Origin: Clostridiales bacterium
GTDB lineage: Bacteria; Bacillota; Clostridia; Lachnospirales; Lachnospiraceae
NCBI GenBank assembly: GCA_021199255.1
Contig: JAJQIK010000086.1
Location: 1-57,923, forward strand
Direction: 5' to 3'
Length of the DNA stretch: 57,923 nt
Position 1 is the stretch's first letter. Every line of letters starts with the position of its first letter. The translations under genes were made by a program, and so were the position numbers. The notes beneath the pieces were generated by a model. The model was given only the letters and a program-made list of their open reading frames with translations. It was not told the origin of the DNA and ran no database searches. This document shows positions 24,373 to 31,428 of the stretch, one piece after another.

Positions 24373-24978
24373 CTATTCTATGGGTTTAAAGTCCGAAGCC
24401 GGGTGTTTGCACCAGGGGCATATAAAATCCTCCGGCAGCGTGTCGCCCTCGTAAATATAGCCGCAGACAGTACAGATAAACCCTTTCTTCTTCTCCGTCC
24501 GGGCAGGCGCGGGTTTAATATGCTTCTGATAATAGCTGTAGGTTACGGAAGGCTGTTCCGACAATACCGCTCCCTCTGTTACCTCCGCCAAAAACAGAGT
24601 GTGCGTACCCAGATCCGTCATGGATACTACCCGGGCGGACAGATAAGCGTTGGTTTCCTCCGTCAGATAGATAATACCGTTTTCGGCTCTCGCAAAGGTA
24701 ATTCCCTCTGTCTTATCCGTGGTGGCTCCGCTCTGAAAGCCCCAGTGCTGATAGGTTGCGAAGCGGGAATCCTCCGTTAAAACCGACACATTGAACTGCC
24801 CCGTCCTGACAATCATGTTATGGGTATAATTTCCCTTGTTCACCGCCACCAAGATACGGTTGGGGCTGGTCGTTACCTGTGACACCGTGTTTACAATACA
24901 GCCGTTGTCCTTCCCCGCCTCCTCCGCGGTCAGGATAAACAAACCGTAAGTTAAGTGGTACATTGCCTTTTGATCCAT
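24373..24978 (-). CDS. flavin reductase domain fused to rubredoxin (Hrb-like)
   Basis: 201 aa. Residues 1-150 form an FMN-binding flavin reductase-like split barrel (NGCIVNTVSQVTTSPNRI, YTHNMIVRTGQFNVSVL). Residues 160-201 are a rubredoxin with CTVCGY and CPWCKHP. Such high-molecular-weight rubredoxins pass electrons from NAD(P)H to flavodiiron proteins in clostridia. Here the gene lies between cbiB and the CobU-like/cobC gene with its own AAGGGAG site. A role in reducing Co(II) corrinoid before adenosylation, as flavin reductases do in other B12 makers, is a reasonable guess only. Confidence 0.85.
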   Translation of the reverse strand: MDQKAMYHLTYGLFILTAEEAGKDNGCIVNTVSQVTTSPNRILVAVNKGNYTHNMIVRTGQFNVSVLTEDSRFATYQHWGFQSGATTDKTEGITFARAENGIIYLTEETNAYLSARVVSMTDLGTHTLFLAEVTEGAVLSEQPSVTYSYYQKHIKPAPARTEKKKGFICTVCGYIYEGDTLPEDFICPWCKHPASDFKPIE

Positions 24979-25047
24979 TCTGTTTTTCTCCCTTCTTTCT
25001 CTCTTTGTCGGTAAGCGTTTGCGAAACCCATTCTTAATGCTTATCCA

Positions 25048-26043
25048 TTAACCGATTGTTCCCACTGTCTTCATCTGATGCAGCCGTCCATCCCCGGTCA
25101 GCTCCACCCGGCACAGATATCCCTCTCCGTTGCCGCACTGATAGTCATAAAACTCCCTGCGGGGCGACGCATAGCGGTGCAGAATACTCATAATCGTACC
25201 TCCATGGGCTATGAGAACCGCGTCGGAGGCCAGCGTCGGCAGAAGCCTTTCAAAGCCCACGCCGCATCGGTTCTTCATCTGCTCCATGGATTCCCCCTGG
25301 GGAAAGGGCAGCGTGCCGCCGCTCTCCAGCCATTCCTGATAGACCGGGCGCAGGCCTGGCTCCTGCAATAATTCTTCATAAGTTCTGCCCTCAAAAAGTC
25401 CGAAATCTGTCTCCCGAAACTCCGGGTAAATCTCCGGCGTTACCTCAGGATACAGCAGCCCCGCCGTTTCCAGGCACCGCCGCATGGGACTGGCAATCAC
25501 TCTTGCCGCCTGAGGATATGCGCCCGCCTCCCGGCGCTTTTTCAGGTCAGCCTGTCCCCGGCTGCACAGAGGTTCGTCCGTGACGCCGATATACCGTTTC
25601 TGTAAATTACCTTCCGTGCTGCCATGGCGGAGCAGGGTAAGAGAAACCGTCCGCTTAATCACCTGGCCAATCCCACAGTGCACCCGCTCTACCAGATCCG
25701 CTTCCTCCGCCAGCCGGCAGAGCACCCTGCCCACACATTCCCGGTAATCCCGTTCGGCTTTCTCCATGGGAATGATCCCATTTCCGACCTCATCACAGAT
25801 CAAAATAATATCCGGGCTGCGGTCGGCCAGCCGATGGAGATAGGCGGCCACCCTGTCCACATTTTCTTCCGTCTGTTGGCTCTCCAGCATCTCACGGATC
25901 AGCTCATGCAGCCCGTTGACGCACCGCCAGCTTCCCTCCGGAACCGGATAACCGTCCTGCCATATCTGCGCTTCCTCCACCCCGTAGCTTCTTTTAACAT
26001 ATTCCTTTTTGCCCTGATAAGCGCCTCCGATCACCAGCCGCAT
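25048..26043 (-). CDS. cobC: CobU-like domain fused to alpha-ribazole phosphatase (CobC)
   Basis: 331 aa, two domains. Residues 1-140 resemble CobU, ending ICDEVGNGIIPMEKAERDYRE...RVHCGIGQVIK as CobU proteins do. The P-loop, however, is GGAYQGKKEY rather than the GxxGSGKSxxAE of the cobU at 29785-30327, so kinase function is uncertain. Residues 150-331 are a histidine phosphatase with LLRHGSTEGN, SPMRRCLETA, the acidic FRETDFGLFEGRTYEEL and AHGGTIMSI, matching CobC, which dephosphorylates alpha-ribazole-5'-phosphate. It overlaps the upstream gene by 13 nt. Confidence 0.85.
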   Translation of the reverse strand: MRLVIGGAYQGKKEYVKRSYGVEEAQIWQDGYPVPEGSWRCVNGLHELIREMLESQQTEENVDRVAAYLHRLADRSPDIILICDEVGNGIIPMEKAERDYRECVGRVLCRLAEEADLVERVHCGIGQVIKRTVSLTLLRHGSTEGNLQKRYIGVTDEPLCSRGQADLKKRREAGAYPQAARVIASPMRRCLETAGLLYPEVTPEIYPEFRETDFGLFEGRTYEELLQEPGLRPVYQEWLESGGTLPFPQGESMEQMKNRCGVGFERLLPTLASDAVLIAHGGTIMSILHRYASPRREFYDYQCGNGEGYLCRVELTGDGRLHQMKTVGTIG

Positions 26044-28838
26044 GATTCGCCATCCCTCTCATTTACCTCTTCCACTTCCATTTGTTCCAGATATTCCGCC
26101 ACCTCTCCGTCGACGCCCTCCAGCAGATAGTTCTTCCCGCCCGCAGGCTGTTGGGAGGACGCCAGAAAGTTCTGCCGTAGTTCTTCCCCCGCGGCCATCA
26201 CTTCCTGTTGAAATTCCCTGGCGGAAACACGCACAGCGCCTGCTCCCATAATAATCAACTGCTCCAGGCCATCGGAGGTAGCCACCCGGACGCGGTATTT
26301 GCCCCGCATATGATGGGATACCTTCTCAATATACTGATCCGCCGTCTCCGCTTCCCTGGTATACACCACGTCGATGTTATGATAACGTACCGTGCTGCCG
26401 GGATTGCCCCTGACCTTATAAGCGTCAAAAACCAGAATCAGCTCCATTCCCCGGCATGCCTGAAAGTTGCTCATCATTTCCATCAGCTTTCCCCGCGCGC
26501 CGTCCAGGCTGACCCTGGCAAGCTCCCGCAGCTCGTCCCAGGCAAAAATAATATTATAACCGTCTACCAGAAGGTATTCCTTCTGAAGCTGCGGCGTCCC
26601 GCGATAAACAGAACCAGAAGCGGAGGGCGCATGTATGGTTCTTGCCCAGCCCTGCTTCTTAACCGGTTTCCTGCCATAAGTACGACTAAAAATCTCGTCA
26701 ATCTCCTCCTGTGCGATAAAATCCTCGGAAACGCCGCCGTGCAGAGGCCGCCTCCTTGCATAGCGGGACGCCTGCTCTTCATACTCCGTCCCGCCGCATT
26801 TTCCTCCTTCCGAAGCGTCGCCCAGCCCATAGAGGGAACCGTCCTGCAGCTTCCAGCCCCTGACCAGGGCAGGCTCCAAATGCATATAATCCTCCACCTG
26901 ATCCCATTCTACCACAAATCCGGCGCCATGGGCGCAAAACACGGAACCGCAGGGATTGTCCGGATCGCGCTCCGCCTCATAGCCGACGGCTTCTATCACC
27001 TCTTCCGCATTATGGCAGGGCTCGTAACCCTTTAAAAAGGTAAACAACCTACCCTTACCGCCGGAATAAGACAGCAGCTCCGTCTGATATCCATGCATCT
27101 GTGACGCCGGAACTGTGCCGGTCAGAATCGCAGTCCCATTCTCCGACTGGGGCGCGCCGAAGCGGCCTCCCTTCGCCTGTATATCCGTCATGGCGCGTCC
27201 AATCAGCCCCTCCGGCAGCTCCAGCCTGAACTCATAGACGGGCTCCAGCAGCACGCTCCGCGCCCTGCAAAGCCCCTGCCGGACGGCCCGGTAGGTGGCC
27301 TGCCTGAAATCGCCGCCCTCGGTATGCTTCTGATGGGCACGCCCTGACGCCAGCGTAATCTGCATATCCGTAATAGGAGAGCCGGTCAGCACGCCCAAAT
27401 GCTCCTTTTCCTCCAGATGGGCCAAAATAAGCCGCTGCCAGTTCCTGTCCAGCACATCTTCGGCACAGGCGGTTCGAAACTGTAAACCGCTGCCCCGCTC
27501 CCCCGGCTCCAGAATCAGGTGCACTTCGGCGTAATGCCGCAAAGGCTCAAAATGCCCCACGCCCTCTGCCACGTCGGCTATCGTCTCTTTATAAACGATC
27601 CTTCCCTCGTCAAAGCCCACCTCCACGCCAAAACGCTCTAAGATCAGGCTGGTCAGTATTTCAATCTGCACCTCTCCCATAAGCTGAACGCAGATTTCCC
27701 CGGTTTGCTCCCTCCAGACCATATGAAGCTGCGGCTCTTCCTCCTCCAACTGGCACAGCCTCCGGTAGGTCTGATGGACGTCGCAGCCCTCCGGCAGCAC
27801 AAGCCGATAAGTCATAACCGGCTCCAGAACAGGCATCGTGATCTTCTTTTCCGCTCCCAGCCCTTCTCCGCAGAAGGTTCTCGCCGGCCCCGCCAGCGCA
27901 CAGACACAGCCCGCCTCCGCCTCCTGCTTCAGGGTATATTTGCTGCCGGAATACACCCGGATCTGATCCACCTTTTCTTCCAATGAAGTCGCTCCGCCGT
28001 CCGCGTCCCGCACCGGTATCGTCTGCTTGACCTTCAGGCTTCCCCCGGTGATTTTCACATAAGTCAGACGGACGCCCTGAGGATCCCTGGCAATCTTAAA
28101 TACCCGCGCGCCGAAGGAAACGCCATAATCCGGCATGCGGGTGTACGCCCAAACGCCGTTTAACAAATCTTCCACTCCCTCTGCTTTCAACGCGGAACCG
28201 AAGTAGCAGGGAAAAAGCTTCCGTTCCCGGATCAGCTCCGCGATCGTGTCCTCGTCAATCAGCCCGCCGCCATCTGCCCCTTCCTTTTCCAGATATCTCT
28301 CCAGCAGAAGTTCATCGGTAACCGCGATATTCTCATAAAATGCTTCCCGCGCCCGTTCTTCATACTGAAACGCCACGCACCCTTCATCCAGTCCGGTTTT
28401 CAGCTCCGCCAGCAGCTTCCGGGGATCTGTGCCGGGCTGATCCATTTTATTCACAAAAAGAAACACAGGAACATGATAACGTTCCAAAAGCTTCCAGAGC
28501 GTAAGCGTATGTCCCTGCACACCGTCCGCGCCGCTGATAATCAGCACCGCATAATCCAGAACCTGCAAAGTCCGCTCCATTTCGGCGGAAAAATCCACAT
28601 GCCCCGGCGTATCCAGCAGGGTAACCTCCATATCCTTCCAGCAAAAACACGCCTGCTTGGCAAAAATAGTAATGCCCCGGTCGCGCTCCCGGACGTCCGT
28701 ATCCAGGAAAGCGTCCTTATGGTCTACGCGCCCCGGCCTGCGAATCTCACCGCCGGCATACAGCATACTTTCCGCCAGAGTGGTTTTACCCGCGTCCACA
28801 TGGGCAAGGACGCCAAGAACTATCTTTTTCTGACCCAT
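26031..28838 (-). CDS. TetM/EF-G-like translational GTPase fused to a YacP/Rae1-type NYN nuclease domain
   Basis: 935 aa. The first 650 residues follow the ribosomal-protection/EF-G layout: G1 AHVDAGKTT, G2 RDRGITI, G3 DTPGHVDF, G4 NKMD, then domains II-V. A linker of about 100 residues leads to a C-terminal NYN domain from about 755: LLVDGYNIIFAWDEL, LILVFDAYKV, TADQYIEKV and VATSDGLEQ. This aligns well with YacP/Rae1, a B. subtilis endonuclease that cleaves mRNA in the ribosomal A site. Both halves would therefore act at the same place on the ribosome. It is placed between cobS and cobC with overlaps but has no B12 motif. The ATG at 28838 follows GGGAG. Calling it a tetracycline-resistance gene would be unsafe. 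Confidence 0.87.
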   Translation of the reverse strand: MGQKKIVLGVLAHVDAGKTTLAESMLYAGGEIRRPGRVDHKDAFLDTDVRERDRGITIFAKQACFCWKDMEVTLLDTPGHVDFSAEMERTLQVLDYAVLIISGADGVQGHTLTLWKLLERYHVPVFLFVNKMDQPGTDPRKLLAELKTGLDEGCVAFQYEERAREAFYENIAVTDELLLERYLEKEGADGGGLIDEDTIAELIRERKLFPCYFGSALKAEGVEDLLNGVWAYTRMPDYGVSFGARVFKIARDPQGVRLTYVKITGGSLKVKQTIPVRDADGGATSLEEKVDQIRVYSGSKYTLKQEAEAGCVCALAGPARTFCGEGLGAEKKITMPVLEPVMTYRLVLPEGCDVHQTYRRLCQLEEEEPQLHMVWREQTGEICVQLMGEVQIEILTSLILERFGVEVGFDEGRIVYKETIADVAEGVGHFEPLRHYAEVHLILEPGERGSGLQFRTACAEDVLDRNWQRLILAHLEEKEHLGVLTGSPITDMQITLASGRAHQKHTEGGDFRQATYRAVRQGLCRARSVLLEPVYEFRLELPEGLIGRAMTDIQAKGGRFGAPQSENGTAILTGTVPASQMHGYQTELLSYSGGKGRLFTFLKGYEPCHNAEEVIEAVGYEAERDPDNPCGSVFCAHGAGFVVEWDQVEDYMHLEPALVRGWKLQDGSLYGLGDASEGGKCGGTEYEEQASRYARRRPLHGGVSEDFIAQEEIDEIFSRTYGRKPVKKQGWARTIHAPSASGSVYRGTPQLQKEYLLVDGYNIIFAWDELRELARVSLDGARGKLMEMMSNFQACRGMELILVFDAYKVRGNPGSTVRYHNIDVVYTREAETADQYIEKVSHHMRGKYRVRVATSDGLEQLIIMGAGAVRVSAREFQQEVMAAGEELRQNFLASSQQPAGGKNYLLEGVDGEVAEYLEQMEVEEVNERDGESCGW

Positions 28839-28880
28839 AAACAATCTCCCTAAATGATATCTGCCCATCCTGCGGGCTCC

Positions 28881-29648
28881 TTATAGGACTCTTCCCAGCA
28901 GTCCTGCTATCAGCACGCTGGACAATTCGCACAGGCACAAGAAATATCCCGCCAAATCCCCTGTGATACCGCCAAACTGATTTCTGGACATATAATAATA
29001 ATACGTCCAGACCCACATGGCGGCCAACGCCATCACTGAGCCGATGATCGGCTGTATCAGCACTACGCTGATAAAACAAATGGCCAGCGCCACCGTCAGC
29101 GCCACCCGCACCGTCTGCTTATGAGCCGTAGAGGAAAAACGATACAACAGCCCCTCCTTCTTAGCGCCGGGGAACCATACCAGAGACATACCGCTCAAGG
29201 TTCTGGAAATCACAAAGCCAAAGGCCAGCAGCAGCAGACTCTCCTTCTGCCAGATCTGCGTCAGCCCCGCCGCGTACAACAGGAAATAACTGATTACCGC
29301 AATCACCGAAAACGCGCCGTTATGGGGATCTTTCAAGATTTCCAGCTTCTTTTCCCTGGAACCGTAGGAATGAAGCGCGTCAGCGGTATCCATCAAACCG
29401 TCCAGATGAATCCCGCCTGTTACCGCCGCCGGAATTACCGCCCCGACCAGGGCGAAACAGGTCTGACCGAACCCACAGGCGATACAGGTTCTGCCCCATG
29501 CGTACATCAGGGCGCCGATGATCACGCCCACGAAAGGGAAAAAACAAATAGAATATTTCATATTGTCCTGATTCCATTCCGTCTTGGGCATGGGAATCCT
29601 GGAATACATGGCTATGGCTATGATAAAGCTGTTGATTACTGAGCGCAT
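28881..29648 (-). CDS. cobS: adenosylcobinamide-GDP ribazoletransferase
   Basis: 255-aa polytopic membrane protein. CobS signatures: SRIPMPKTEWN at the start, FFPFVGVIIGAL, and the metal/substrate motif GGIHLDGLMDTADALHSYGSRE. It joins alpha-ribazole to adenosylcobinamide-GDP, the last assembly step. GGAGG lies 10 nt before the ATG. A 136-bp gap separates it from cobU. Confidence 0.95.
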   Translation of the reverse strand: MRSVINSFIIAIAMYSRIPMPKTEWNQDNMKYSICFFPFVGVIIGALMYAWGRTCIACGFGQTCFALVGAVIPAAVTGGIHLDGLMDTADALHSYGSREKKLEILKDPHNGAFSVIAVISYFLLYAAGLTQIWQKESLLLLAFGFVISRTLSGMSLVWFPGAKKEGLLYRFSSTAHKQTVRVALTVALAICFISVVLIQPIIGSVMALAAMWVWTYYYYMSRNQFGGITGDLAGYFLCLCELSSVLIAGLLGRVL

Positions 29649-29784
29649 CTCTTTTGAACCTCCAGATTGGCAAGCGTAACTTTCCCACTTATTGTAACAT
29701 GAACAGGCATGGCTGTCATGAATAGCTCCTGTTATTACAAATCATTGTACAGCAATTTCATCTATCTGTCTTTCTGTTTTTCAT

Positions 29785-30327
29785 TCACTCCTGCCGCCCG
29801 ATTCTCACCGGTATCCCGTACGCCACTTCCACCGCCTCGTCCGCCATACCCGCCAACCGTCGGTTCAGCAGGCCAAGCTGCTTCCTGTATTCCTCTGTCT
29901 CCGGGGCATAGCGGATTCCGTCTGCAAAAATTTCGTTGGTCACAACGATCAGGTGTCTGCATTGTCGGGAAAGAAAAGACGTCCCGGACAGCACCTTATC
30001 CGCCGGAGCGTCTTTCTGCGTCCGCGCCCCGAACATTTCATTGGCCAGCAGATTGGACAGACATTCCACCAGAAGGACAGACTCTCCGCACCGGCATTGA
30101 CCAATTTGGTCTACGACCCGCGTAATCTCCCGGTAACATTCTATGGTTTCAAAGCCCTTGCCTGCCCGCAGCCTGTGATGTCTTCTGATCCGCGCCTGTC
30201 CCTCCGCGCCGTAAGGCTCCATGGTGGCCACATAGTAAAGGGGCGCGCCCGCCGCCAGCCTGACCGCCAGGTTTTCCGCATATTCTGATTTACCGCTGCC
30301 GCTTACGCCTGTCACAACATAGAGCAT
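29785..30327 (-). CDS. cobU: adenosylcobinamide kinase/guanylyltransferase
   Basis: 180 aa. Intact P-loop GVSGSGKSEYAE, then YVATMEPYG, the guanylylation-site region RIRRHHRLR, VLLVECLSNLLAN and VVTNEIFADGI. It phosphorylates and then GMP-loads adenosylcobinamide. Compare the degenerate CobU-like domain at 25048-26043: only this copy has a standard nucleotide-binding loop. Confidence 0.95.
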   Translation of the reverse strand: MLYVVTGVSGSGKSEYAENLAVRLAAGAPLYYVATMEPYGAEGQARIRRHHRLRAGKGFETIECYREITRVVDQIGQCRCGESVLLVECLSNLLANEMFGARTQKDAPADKVLSGTSFLSRQCRHLIVVTNEIFADGIRYAPETEEYRKQLGLLNRRLAGMADEAVEVAYGIPVRIGRQE

Positions 30328-30358
30328 TTCTCCGTCTCCTGTTTTTTGACCGTATTAG

Positions 30359-31423
30359 TCAATTATTATCATATCTTTCATAGGCGTCTATTTTCATCTC
30401 CGCAAAGGAATCGTTATCCCGATACACCGTCAGCGCCATGTCCAGCAGGGGGAAGAACATCGCCGCCCCGGTTCCTTCCCCTAAAGCAAGCTGCGCCGAA
30501 ATCACAGGATGCAACCGAAGCTCCTCCATAATGCGTCCGGTCACGGGCTCTTTGCTTAAATGAGAGGCGATCATATAGGAACGAACCCCCGGCGCCAGCC
30601 GCTCCGCTGTCAGCGCCGCCACTGAGGTAATCATGCCGTCCAGCACAATGGGAACGCGGTACAATGCCCCGCCGATAAAGATTCCCACCAGTCCGGCAAT
30701 ATCCAGTCCCCCCACTGTCCGCAGCACCGTAAGGGCGTCCTGCCGATACAGGTCATATTGCCGAATGGCCTGGGCAATCACCGACTTCTTGCGGGCAAGT
30801 CCCGCGTCATCGAGCCCCGCCCCCCGACCGGTCGCCTCCTCCGGGTTCAGCCCCAGAAGGGCGCAGCCTACCGCGGCGGAGGTAGTCGTGTTACCGATTC
30901 CCATTTCTCCTGTCCCTAAGATCTGGTATCCCTTTTGCCGACATTCTTTGACCCACAGGATTCCCTCTTCGATTGCCCGCAGGGCTTCCCGTTCCTGCAT
31001 GGCCGGTTCCTTCAGGAAATCGGCGGTGCCGTTTCGTACCCGTCGGTTCCTGAGCCTGCCGCAGTCCACCGGAGCCCGAATACCGATATCCGTGGCAAAC
31101 ACCTCCGTTCCAGCTACCGCGGCCATGCGGTTGACGCTGGAGCGCCCCGTGGCCATATTGACCGCCACAATGCCCGTAACCTCATCGGAGGTCTGGGTCA
31201 CGCCCTCCGCCACGATGCCGTTATCCGCGCACATGGCAAGAATCGCCCGTTTTTCAATCTGCACCTCATCAGTTCCCTGGATACCCGCTATCTGGACGAT
31301 CAGCTTTTCGAACTGTCCCAGTCCGTCCAATGGTTTGGCAATCGCGTCCAGCCGCCTCCGGGCTTTTCTCCGAGCCGCCTCCTGAAGGGGTTCTATTTTA
31401 AGTTGTTCTAACGTTTCTTTCAT
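30359..31423 (-). CDS. cobT: nicotinate-nucleotide:dimethylbenzimidazole phosphoribosyltransferase
   Basis: About 354 aa, normal for CobT. Conserved segments: KPLDGLGQFEKL, CADNGIVAEGVTQ, GEMGIGNTTTSAAV, DGMITSVAALTAERLAP and LALGEGTGAAM with the catalytic Glu. It activates the lower-ligand base. The ATG at 31423 has AAGGT at 7-nt spacing; a second ATG is 3 nt upstream. It overlaps nothing: the CbiE-T-A stop is 6 nt before. Confidence 0.96.
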   Translation of the reverse strand: MKETLEQLKIEPLQEAARRKARRRLDAIAKPLDGLGQFEKLIVQIAGIQGTDEVQIEKRAILAMCADNGIVAEGVTQTSDEVTGIVAVNMATGRSSVNRMAAVAGTEVFATDIGIRAPVDCGRLRNRRVRNGTADFLKEPAMQEREALRAIEEGILWVKECRQKGYQILGTGEMGIGNTTTSAAVGCALLGLNPEEATGRGAGLDDAGLARKKSVIAQAIRQYDLYRQDALTVLRTVGGLDIAGLVGIFIGGALYRVPIVLDGMITSVAALTAERLAPGVRSYMIASHLSKEPVTGRIMEELRLHPVISAQLALGEGTGAAMFFPLLDMALTVYRDNDSFAEMKIDAYERYDNN

Positions 31424-31428
31424 CATGG

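Noticed and set aside
26031-28838. Tetracycline resistance gene tet(M)/tet(O)
   Set aside because: The GTPase part is homologous but the protein is fused to a NYN domain and sits among housekeeping genes. Homology alone does not show resistance.
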